Of a stretch of 64,000 bases of DNA, positions 13,310-23,006 are shown one piece after another. A program made the translations under genes and the position numbers. This stretch comes from Rotaria sp. Silwood1 (Eukaryota > Rotifera > Eurotatoria > Philodinida > Philodinidae). The stretch's first letter is position 1. Every line of letters begins with the position of its first letter. A model generated the notes under the pieces. The model ran no database searches. It was not told where the DNA came from and saw nothing but the letters and a program-made list of their open reading frames with translations. The stretch is from the NCBI GenBank assembly GCA_905250075.1, contig CAJNOP010000037.1:456540-520539 (forward strand), read 5' to 3'.

Positions 13310-13985
13310 TTTCAGATAGCTCTCCTTTTTTTTCCAATCCTAGAAAGTCCTGATTGCATAACAATGGTATATTGGGAATTAGTGCACGAAACTATATCAG
13401 ATATTGTATGAAGCAAGGTATTTTCTGATCAAAAAGCTTTCTTGAGAAAACGTACACAAAGGTTCTTCTCAGATGTTTTTCACTGAAAAATGCTTTATTT
13501 TATTAAATGTACTTTTCTGAGTGATATGCAATCACTACTGAGCAAAATAAAGTCCTTTTCCGAGAGCGTAAGTCACATGTCCGTCTACAATTAGAAAGAT
13601 TCACACAACAGTGAATTATTAACAATAATATACAATCAACACATGTGATGATAGTTTATTCTACTTTTATATTCCATTTTGTATAAGTCAAAATAAATTT
13701 TCATTCTATATTAATTATACATATTGTCTTGGTTCAGTTGTTATGAAACCGTGTAGATGATAATTATTATAAACATACGAGAAGTGTACTGTCGAACTAC
13801 AAGCACCTATTGAGGATCGAATTCGACTTATTTTCCCTTTCAATTGATAAAAAGGTTTAAGATGATTATGGCAAAGTTTATATGTTGTCTATATCAAGAC
13901 TACCATCTTTACAAATCAGAGATGTAGGTTGACTATAAGGACTTTGTTTTCTTCTAATTACGTATATATATATCTTTAGAATCAT
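13310..13985. other. Non-coding stretch between foldback A and decayed fragment
   Basis: No gene or structured repeat seen. AT-rich sequence with no open frame that has coding character. Confidence 0.4.
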
Positions 13986-13989
13986 GATA

Positions 13990-14325
13990 TAATAATACAT
14001 GATTGTTGTGATCTATCAATATCATCTGTTTATGATGAATTACATGATTATATATTGACTACAAATGTTATTTATCTTAAACATATTCAATCTTCTCTCT
14101 GTTATTGAATGATAATAATCATTATTAATTTAAAATAGGTTTTACTTCATTTACACGAGACCTAAAACATGGAACTTGTCAATATAAATATCTTATTGAT
14201 TTTAATGATTTATATTGAGTACATAAAAAACACATGTTCTTATGATATTGATGAAAGTCGTTCAAGAATTGATGAAAAATTGTATAAAAATAAAATGTCA
14301 AATATCTATTTATCATAGATCATGT
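13990..14325 (+). pseudogene. Possible decayed coding fragments
   Basis: Plus-strand blocks with normal codon structure are broken by stops and a frame change. One block contains SSVYDELHDYILTTNVIYLKH before a TGA near 14109. A second, just after an AG near 14138, contains FTSFTRDLKHGTCQYKYLID and then a TGA. A third in another frame contains CSYDIDESRSRIDEKLYKN. I do not recognise the family. The pattern fits a dead gene that has lost its frame, close to the 3' end of the convergent orphan gene at 14352. Confidence 0.3.
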
Positions 14326-14351
14326 AGTATTTGTCCAATATTCAGATTGTC

Positions 14352-15291
14352 TTATGCTTTAACGCATGGACAAAGTTTATCTTGATTATGACATCGGCAT
14401 GGTCGATCAAATTTACATCGGCAATTGAATTCATAAGGTTTACCACAACCAATGACCGAAAAACGGCCGAATGGTATAATGCCTTGAGTACTATCAACTG
14501 TTGTCGTACCAATTGTTGGTTGTCTACGAAGTGATGGAGTATTACGACGATAACCTTTTGTTTTTAAAATAAAAAGTTATTCAAAAAATTATTCTTTATT
14601 ATTAACATACCAAAAAGTCCATTATAGTTGACTACAGGTTTTGGATCACTTAAAAATAATTCATGCCCACGAACTTCATCGATTGAATGTCCTTTAGTTT
14701 AAATTTGTTTCTATAATGTGTTTCTTTCTATATCAAATTTTTTTACCTGAACCAAATTTATTTCGAAGTGATAAATATCGAAAACCAGGACCATTTGTGT
14801 AAAAACGATCATGTACATGACCAGCAATAGATTCATGGGAAGCTAACTAAAGTAAATTAAAAATAGAAGATTATATAATCTATTATTATTAAATAATTTA
14901 AATATACTTGTCCAGTGTTTTCTAATGTTTTTGGTAAGCCGAAAAATTGAAAATAACTTTGAACATGCGGATCTAATTGTGAATTATATGGTGGAATAAC
15001 AGAACCTAATTTTGGATTAGCTGGTGAATAATCAATCGAAATATTTGAAACAGCTTTACAATCAAGTACAAAACTGTGTTCACGATCAAATTGTACTTCA
15101 GGTGGTGGTGTTGGTGGACAATGATATAATTTATTAAGACGATATAAACTAGAAGAACGATGTATTGGAGCTAAACGTGTTCGAGGTGTTTTTGATTTAG
15201 ATTCATCATAGTTTTGTCTTCGATTTGTGTTTAATTGTGAATCAACTGTTTGACTTCTTTTTGGTGATGGTTCACGTGAAGAAGATGCCAT
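14352..15291 (-). CDS. Orphan protein with Cys-rich C-terminus (possible ciliary/sperm microtubule-associated type)
   Basis: Four exons (15291-14908, 14846-14747, 14691-14611, 14554-14352), GT-AG introns of 55-61 bp, 255 residues, frame closed. The N-terminal ~90 residues are Ser/Arg/Pro-rich with PPTPPP, likely disordered. A conserved-looking middle has ENTGQ, then GHVHDRFYTNGPGFRYLSLRNK (split here: the HDRFYTNGPGFRYLSL core), and GHELFLSDPKP. The last ~35 residues contain eight cysteines in C-x-C pairs ending CPCVKA. I cannot name the family with confidence. Short Pro/Tyr/Arg-rich proteins with such motifs often sit on axonemal microtubules, but that is only an analogy. The start is the first ATG after a TA-rich leader, and MASSS is a normal initiation context. 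Confidence 0.75.
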
Positions 15292-15292
15292 G

Positions 15293-15315
15293 ATATATAT
15301 ATATATATATATACG
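15293..15315. repeat. (TA)n tract directly upstream of orphan gene start
   Basis: Eleven or so TA units lie immediately 5' of the initiator ATG (minus strand) of the Cys-rich orphan gene. It is a simple repeat in a position where length change could affect the leader or promoter. No other evidence of function. Confidence 0.8.
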
Positions 15316-15910
15316 TTTTCTTCACTTAATCAATTATTCTAGATATGCTTGCACGTTTGTAACTAAACAATTTCTTTTCTTCTCCTTCGACACTGATGAT
15401 GGAATACAAGTTTGTGAATGAGAAAACAAATCACAATGAAAAACTAAAGCGATTTTTAAGTAGATGCGTTGACAACTACAACGACAAAAAACAATATTGT
15501 TGTCAACAGAAAAGTTTAGTCGATAGAGTAGACATAAGGAGAATGAGTATGTGTGAATGGAGACTAAAAAGAAGTATTGCTTTCAGAACAAGCATTTGGA
15601 AAGAATAATTTAAATGAAGAAAAGAGTTTTTTTTCTTTCAATTAATGTGTTCTTGTGTTCGAACACCCTACATACATTTTCATAAGAATGAATAGAAACA
15701 GGAAAAAGCAAATTTAGTTGAATAGCAGAGTTCTCAAAATGGAAAGTTCATTTAAATAGATGATCGATAAATTAGACATCAAGGTAATAGAAATATTGAT
15801 ATGGAAATTTATTGCTTTATGATCGATGATAAAAACCAGACTTCGGATGGTTGAATAAATTAATGAAAGTTTTAAATCAATCGCACACGAATAAATAAAA
15901 TAAATACAAT
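15316..15910. other. Upstream flank without a supported gene
   Basis: This is the 5' flank of the minus-strand orphan gene. A 70-codon plus-strand frame (15396-15608) is present but has no family features or splice partners. Nothing else stands out. Confidence 0.4.
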
Positions 15911-15912
15911 GA

Positions 15913-16487
15913 ATATATACTTAGGACATACCAAAAGTCTTTACGAAGCTATATCAATATCTTATAGGATGCTTGAAGAAATTTTCTTTCTATATAGACT
16001 GATAGTAAAAACAAAGCTCTATATTTCTATACTATTTGATCATTATTCATCTAATATCGTAATTCTAAAATTTCCATTAGACTGGTTTAGCTATGATATG
16101 TAACAATAACATTAATCAATATTGATTTCAATGTGGGTGTTGGTGTAGGTATCAGTGTGGATGGGTATGGGTGTGGTTGGTAGGTGTGGTTGCAGGCGTG
16201 AGGGTGGGCTTGACGTGTGAGCGTAAAACATAGTCACACTCAGTCGCATCCGCATCCACACACACATTGTAGACAATATTGACTAATGTTATTGTTACAT
16301 ATCATAGCTAAACCAGTCTAATGGAAATTTTAGAATTACGATATTGGATGAATAATGATCAAATAGTGTAGAAATATAGAGCTTTGTTTTTACTATCAGT
16401 CTATATAGAAAGAAAATTTCTTCAAGCGTCTTATAAGAAATTGACATAGCTCCGTAAAGACTTTTGGTATGCCCTATATATATAGAT
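15913..16487. repeat. Foldback element B with G-rich loop
   Basis: Left arm about 15913-16135 and right arm about 16262-16487 are inverted copies, well over 90% alike by eye. Landmarks: CATACCAAAAGTCTTTACG at about 15927 against CGTAAAGACTTTTGGTATG at about 16453, and GATATGTAACAATAACATTA (left) against TAATGTTATTGTTACATATC (right). The loop of about 126 bp is strongly G/T-rich on the plus strand, then C/A-rich. TA-rich sequence borders both ends, so a TA target duplication is possible. The open frame at 15909-16103 lies within the left arm and is not a gene. This is the least diverged of the three foldbacks, hence probably the youngest. Confidence 0.9.
16132..16209 (+). repeat. Degenerate TGTGGG-like G-rich array
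   Basis: The plus strand reads in hexamer steps TGTGGG, TGTTGG, TGTAGG, TATCAG, TGTGGA, TGGGTA and continues with TGTGGT, TAGG, TGTGGT, TGCAGG, ending GAGGGTGGG. TGTGGG is the telomere repeat reported for bdelloid rotifers as I recall it. This may therefore be a decayed interstitial telomere-like stretch, or just a GT-rich minisatellite. It sits in the loop of foldback B. Confidence 0.55.
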
Positions 16488-16489
16488 TT

Positions 16490-19265
16490 TTTGAGACTAT
16501 CTAATTGGGTTTACATCTTGAAAATAACTGACTCAACATATCGGTCATTCGTTCATCATGCTCATACAATAAATAATGAATAGATAAACATTTATTTACA
16601 TCATATTACTGTCAAGAATATAGATGCATATTTTATAATATTTACATGATGGAACTATTTCCTAAGTAAATGCTCAACAGGACCCACATTGTTAATGATA
16701 TTGCATGAACACTTATTGAAATTTTCAAAGCTTCATGTGTTTAAAGAAATAGTGTAGGGACCAGAAATTATTTCAATTTGATGCACATACATATAAGGTA
16801 GTGGAAAAGAGTTTAATGATAGAGTATTCTTGATTTTTATTTCTATAATGTTAACCAATCAGCTCAAATCTATATAGTTATTTTAATAGCCAATAGAGTT
16901 TTCTATATGTATATTCTATGCCAAGATATCTAAAAAGTTGAACATAGTAGCTTTCAAGTCTCAAAGACATATTCAGTACTATTTTTCAACAAACTATTTG
17001 AACAACCACAAAATTCTGAACCAAATGAGGCGGCACAGAATTTTAAACAACTTTTTCTTAAAAGGTTAAAAACGAAATTCATCAAAAAATCGACTAAAAA
17101 CCACGTTTTTTCGCTTTCTATGATACTTGTCACTTTTTAAGGAAAGTTCATAGAAAAATCCAGCGACCACTTATTTTGTTCTGAATTTTGGGCTCTTTAA
17201 AATGTCATTGTTAAGAAATAGCACCGACGAAGCCTTCTCAAACCTAAACATATTTGAAACCGGCCTGGTTTTTTCGATCGGACTGAACTGATCAGTTATA
17301 ATTCTTGATTTTACCGATAAAAAACACCAGTGCGTTTAGTATGTAATTTAATTTATTACTTTGTTTTGAGAAACAATCTATTAGTTCAGTTCTACAAACA
17401 CATATAATGTAAAAAACACACAAATTTTGAAGTTTGCATTAGTAACAACTCCCATTATAGTCTATCACATTTCATATGCGCTAACATTAAGAACGAAAGA
17501 AGATTTCTTTTAAAATGTCTGATCCAGTAACTCATAGCAATTCATATTGTATAGCGTCTATACTATGACTTGCTTGAGTTTTTTCAATAACGATATGATT
17601 TCTTTATTATTAGTAAGTTTGATCTATTCTTATTTGAAATAATTATTTAGCATAACTAAAAAACGTCACAACTCGTTCAAAGATGCTATTGCCGACAGAA
17701 AGATAAGATAAACTAAAATCTACATTCGTTATACTAAACTTCCTATTTTAAGATTCATTAAAGTTGAATATTTTCACGGTTACATGATACTAGTAGCTGT
17801 CAACATCTTGATAACAGAAGGGAATCTTTTCTGATATTTTGTCATGAAAGTATGAACTGAAAACTACTAGCTATTTGGATTTTATGAGAGTTGATTACAT
17901 TAGTCCAAAAAATTGAGTTCAAGATTTCGAGGTGAAAAGTTTCAGTGTTGACAGAAATTAACTGCTAATACGTGACTAACTTTTTGTGAGCATAATTAAC
18001 TTATTCAGCATGATCCGAGTCTCTCATTATATGAGGAGAAAGTGTCAGCTCAATATTTAGAGCTGAAGTTTTTACGAGGACTAGAACTTTGTTAGCAAGG
18101 GATCTCTAACTTCATATCTCTTCATTATCAAGACCATGAAAATCATTAAAAACGTGCAAATTAAGCCAGTATTAGTACTCTAAAAATAAAAACAAATCCG
18201 GCCGATTCGGTTCCAACTATGAAGTTAAACCTTATTATGATAAATTTGGTGACGTTTATACATGTCATAACTCGGAGAACTTGCTTTCGAATGTTGAACA
18301 TCGTCAAAAAACCAAAAAAAAGAAATCATGAAATCATGTCACCAGAATGTAGTCAATAATATCCACTATGGACATATATCTCAAGTCAATGCATTTCAGG
18401 CAGTCAAACAGGTTTTCATTATTGGGTTCTATCTCATCAATACTATATAATACTAATGAGATAAATAGAAAATAAAATAAACTATGAATTTTTGTTAGTT
18501 GAGTCGTTCGCAGATTTCTTTATGAGTTCACATCGATCTTATAATGAACGTGCACAAAACCGATCGAATAAAGTCAAGATAATCCTGACATTGATTTGCA
18601 GTGCTGTGTAAGTTTACGAGTGTGAAGTACAATTTAAAATCTTTACACATTCAAGCTCAACTAATTTGAACGTTGGGAAAAGTTAGGAATGAAATCTCAT
18701 ACAGCTAAGTAGGATCCATGAATCATTACTTGTCATTAGATTTGCGATCATTGTTAATAGAATGGTTAACTTCTCGAGTCCAGATGCAGCTGGAGTAATG
18801 TTTTTCCAAATAATGCTAGACTTTATGCTATTCAATAAAACATTGATAATGGGGTTTTTTTAAAACAATATGCTGTTATCCGATGTCGTAATAAGAATAT
18901 TTTCGCGTATGATTTTCTATAAAAATTTCCGAAGCCGACAAGAAATATCTTCTTGTTTTTTAGTGAAATTTTGTTAAAATTATGAACGTCTATAACTCTA
19001 AGAAAAATATCAGATCTCAGGCAAAACCATATGTCATAAAAAAATGTGACAGCACACAAGCCTTTGATCGAAATTTCAGATGAGGAAAAGTTGGTAAGAG
19101 CAAAGATGTCCACAGGAATTTCGTGTAAGAAAATAGATTGAAGACTCCGCGGGACCGACAACTGCAAAAAAATTATTTTTAACTTGTAACAACTGATTCA
19201 CCTGCATTTCGCTCCATGTATTTAACAAAGGAATTATGAGACTAGTTATTATCATGTTAATAGAT
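16490..19265. other. Gene-poor stretch with a dispersed repeat
   Basis: No supported gene. 16844-17155 contains a copy of a dispersed repeat also found in a dynein intron (annotated separately). The minus-strand 111-codon frame at 19167-18832 has no family features. The rest is AT-rich with nothing recognisable. Confidence 0.45.
16844..17155 (+). repeat. Dispersed repeat, copy 1
   Basis: Two blocks match a second copy at 39301-39477. Block one (16844-16909) shares TATAATGTTAA, AGCTCAAAT and ATTTTAATAGCCAAT. Block two (17120-17153) shares TGATACTT, TTTAAG and AAAGT spaced alike. Both blocks are in the same order and orientation, with a longer interval here, as expected for two diverged copies of a non-coding mobile element with an internal length difference. 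Confidence 0.6.
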
Positions 19266-19269
19266 GAGA

Positions 19270-20534
19270 TATTTGATGAGTCAATTTCTGAAACCTCAAA
19301 ATATAAATTTTAGCGTCTGATTCCCTTTTTTTTCTCAAAATTTAGTGAATGCTAACTTTATCTCTATTAGATCTTTAGAAGAAGAAAAAAACAGCAAAAG
19401 TAACCCTGTAAAAAAGTTGTATTAGTTTTTGTTTCATCAAATCATTCAAACTTTTGAAAAAATTATACCAAAACATAAAGAAATAAAAACTGAACAATGT
19501 TTATTACATCAATACGATACAGTTTTGATCGACTCAAGTTTTAACAAGGCTAACATGAATGAAAAATGACTCTTTCAATAAGTCTAAAATGTTCATTTGA
19601 TAACAATTTATGTTTTATCAAGATTGAGAATCAGAGAGCTCCAAGGTGAATTTAACTATTTACGTTATGCAACTTACATTCTTTACAAAATGACATCTTC
19701 AGGGCGAAATTGAATTCACCTGTCTCTCTTAGATAATGATTTTTGATAATGTTTTAATAGAAAAAAAAAATAGCGGCTCTCATTGCCATAAAACGATTGT
19801 AATATAAACTAAATGCGACATTTGCAATCAGCGTCAAAAGCTGCCTTGAATTGAATCAAACACATATTAGTCAAATTTGTCCTACGAGAAGTTCACTTGT
19901 GATCCTTCACGGCTGTATGTTCTTGAAAGTTTTCTCTCATGGTTTTTCAAGAATCAGTTTTTCATAGGAAAAAATTATCTCTAATACAGATTTGATTCAA
20001 TGCAGCTTTTGACACTGATTGCGAATGTCGCATTTATTTTGCTTTTTAATTATTTTAAGACAATGAAGATCACTATTTTTTTTTCTATTAAAACATCATC
20101 AAAAATCATGAGGTAGGAGAGAGATGTGAATGTGGTTTCGCTCTTGAGTTACCCTTTAGTTTTGAACATTTTTTTTATCAGAGTGAAAATTGCATTGAAA
20201 CTTTTTAAGTCTCAATCTTGATAGCAGATAAATTGTTATTAAATGAACATTTTATACTTATCGAAAGAGCCATTTTTCATTCATGTTAGCCTTGTAAAAA
20301 CTTAAGTCGACCAAAACTGTATTATATTCACATAATGAATTTTGTTCAATTTTTAATTTCTTCTCTTTTGGTATAATTTTTGAAGAGCTTGAATGATTTG
20401 TTGAAACGAAAACTAGTGCAACTTTTCTACAAGCTTACTTTTGCTGCTTTTTTCTTTTAGAGATGTAATAGAGAAAAGAGGAATTAGATGCTTAAATTTA
20501 GGATTTGGTGTTTCAGAATTTGATTCATCGAATA
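19270..20534. repeat. Foldback element C, about 1.27 kb
   Basis: Left arm about 19270-19885 and right arm about 19960-20534 are inverted, diverged copies with small indels. Landmarks: TATTTGATGAGTC (19270) against GATTCATCGAATA (20522); AAGGCTAACATGAATGAAAAATG (left; core GCTAACATGAATGAAAAA) against its complement near 20270; AATGCGACATTTGCAATCAG (19811) against CTGATTGCGAATGTCGCATT (about 20015). A small hairpin, TCTTGAAA (19921) against TTTCAAGA (19945), marks the tip. A transcript crossing it would form a very long double-stranded stem. No open frame spans it, so if mobile it is non-autonomous. Confidence 0.85.
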
Positions 20535-20549
20535 CATACAAAAACAAAA

Positions 20550-22328
20550 CAATTCTTTTTAATCGAGTGCCTCACATACTCAAGGGCTTATGACTGCTCT
20601 TTCACATGTTTTTGAGGAGACTGATTATCCCCTTCCTCTCTCTGAGAACGTTTCTTGTAAGATTAGATTGAGTTAGTACTATTAGACTTTCTTTCACTAA
20701 GCACTTTTTGACAAAAAAAAATCGAAAAAAAATTTTTTTTTATATGTATTTTGTGCATAGAAATCGATTTTTGAACTGTCTGTGGAAACAATTGTACCGA
20801 CTATTTCGAACAGATAGCACCACAATATAGTTATTAGCCAGAGGAAGTAAACATAGAAAACTTCTAGTATCATTTTTAACATCTACTATAATAATTTGCT
20901 GTGATATATTAAAATTGTCTTTTGTTTTTATTAGAAATCGACAGTTTTAAGAAAAATAATGTTTATGACATAGAATAGTAAATAAATAACTGGTAAACAA
21001 ACAGAAAATAATACCTTTTTAAGAATTGAAGTCACACTATTGATTTGATGGAATATAGTTAACATGAATACATACTCGAAAAAATTGAAAACTTTTCTTT
21101 TGAACACTCAGAGAATTCAAAAATAAAAAAAAAACTGCATATCTTATATGAATTTTCTATCAAAAATACAAAAAAAAATGTATTTAGACTAACGAAACAG
21201 ATATAAAAATTGATGTTGTTATTTCCATTGATTAAAACAAACCTTTTAATCAAAATTATCATATTAAATTGATGAAAATATTTTGTTTATGGTCGACTCC
21301 AGCATTTTGATAAAATCATTCTGATGTTCTTTTAACTCTCTTAATAAATTGAGGGTCACGCAGCCCTCAAAAATCGATCTTGAATCACTTAAATTGAAGT
21401 CGGAAGAAATTTTCAGAATATAGTGAAACTCTAGTGAAGAGGCTATGATAAGATTTTCAACCCCACACCCATGACATTTTTGCGAGATATTCAATAATCA
21501 AAGATCAGAAATAGCTTATTTGCAATACAAAGTTGTCTGTAGATCTGCATTCGATATATTTAAGTTTTTTTTTTCTTTGAAAGAGCATGTCAAGATAAAT
21601 ATCATCAAGGAACCTGAAGAAAGATGAAAATTTCAATGTCTCAAGAAACTCTTTTGAAAAAGGGGTTCAATCTATAAAGTTATTCTTTTATATGTTAGTA
21701 ACAAGGCTTAATGCAAAAACGAATTGTATAATACTTCGCATGTCACTATGATCTTTCAAACAAAAAATCAAGGCATTGGCTACAATGATGCTTCATCAAG
21801 AATTTATGGGATGCACAATCTAACAAATATAGATAGAGAAAAAGCCAAAATATTTTTCCATTTTATCTGGAAAAGAACATATTTTTCAAGTAGATAATAG
21901 CGAAAGTTTTTAGAAAATACCATGCTATTGATGAAAGATCAGATCTCGTACAATCTTTACATGCATTTATTTCAATCCTTATGTTTTTGACAAAAAATTG
22001 GCTTTGTTTGAGGAGGAATAAGGGACTTAATATTTCGTTTTCTTTATTCATCTTTACATCGTTAATAATGAACTGATGAATAAAAATTTTTACATCAGAA
22101 TTTTCTTGATACTAACAACAAGAAGTATCCTGACAATAGAGTAATTTTAAAGAGATAATCTATATACGTTTCTGACTGTAACATCTAGTTTTGCTACCTT
22201 ATAATTTCAAGATATCGAACAAATAATTACAAAAAAAAAAAATAAATAAATAATAAAAACAGACAAATATTATTGGTTTTTTCTAGCAAAATGCTTTAAA
22301 AATAAACCAGTAATAGCTAAAGATATGT
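20550..22328. other. Non-coding stretch 3' of the bZIP gene
   Basis: AT-rich sequence with no supported gene. Short minus-strand frames at 20882-20697, 21494-21264 and 22051-21863 have no splice partner or motif. The right end is the 3' flank of the bZIP gene. Confidence 0.45.
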
Positions 22329-23006
22329 TTAAATACTAAAAAGTAATTGCCATTGTGGTGATGAAGGACGTGGTTCTTGTTTTATACGTGCATTATTATT
22401 ATGATAAACAGGAACACTTTGATATATTTGTCGATTGCGTTCAACTTGTTTTAAGGTTAACATGGCTTTTTCAGAAAGTTTTGCTTGAAGAGAAATAACT
22501 TGTCGATATTGTATTTCAAGTTGTCCTTTATATAATTCAAGATTTTTAACTGTCATTAATAAATCTTGTTGTTGAGATTCTAATTCACTAATTTTTAGTT
22601 CTAATTGTCGTTCAATAAATTCTCGTTTTTCTTTTAATTTTCTTGCTGCTTCACGATTTCTTTTACGTCGTATTTCACGTTTTATAGCTGCATCACCTTC
22701 AAGTTTAGCAAATTTTGAACGACGTCCTGTTGCTAATGTTGGTGCCGCAGATGGACGAACAGTTACATTTATAGGACCATATGTTAAAGTTACAGGAGCT
22801 TTCGGTATAGAACACTTTTGATCATCAGATTTATTATCATCATCATTAACATTTGAATTTGTTGGCAAGTTCTTATGCATATCATTGGTATCCATCGTCA
22901 TAATAGAGTAGCTGCATTCATCTACTGCTTCTTCATGTGATAGTTCTGTGGTATTATTTGATGTAGATGCTGGAAGTGGAGAAGGCAATGATCCAACAAC
23001 ACCCAT
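22329..23006 (-). CDS. bZIP transcription factor
   Basis: Intron-less frame of 225 residues. Residues 1-90 are acidic and Ser/Asn-rich, probably an activation or disordered region. A basic region at about 109-130 contains NREAAR (117-122), as in CREB/ATF-type bZIPs, but the usual C/S-R that follows is replaced by L124-K125. A perfect leucine zipper follows with L135, L142, L149, L156 and L163. The helix continues to about 190. Near the end, IKQE (208-211) fits a SUMO-attachment motif. It should act in the nucleus as a dimer binding a palindromic DNA site. Family assignment beyond bZIP is not possible from the sequence alone. An AG just before the ATG would allow a 5'-UTR intron, so an upstream non-coding exon may exist. 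Confidence 0.85.
   Translation of the reverse strand: MGVVGSLPSPLPASTSNNTTELSHEEAVDECSYSIMTMDTNDMHKNLPTNSNVNDDDNKSDDQKCSIPKAPVTLTYGPINVTVRPSAAPTLATGRRSKFAKLEGDAAIKREIRRKRNREAARKLKEKREFIERQLELKISELESQQQDLLMTVKNLELYKGQLEIQYRQVISLQAKLSEKAMLTLKQVERNRQIYQSVPVYHNNNARIKQEPRPSSPQWQLLFSI

Noticed and set aside
15909..16103. 64-codon plus-strand frame as a gene
   Set aside because: It falls entirely within the left arm of foldback B.
18832..19167. 111-codon minus-strand frame as a gene
   Set aside because: No homology features, no splice partners, and AT-noise composition. It abuts foldback C.
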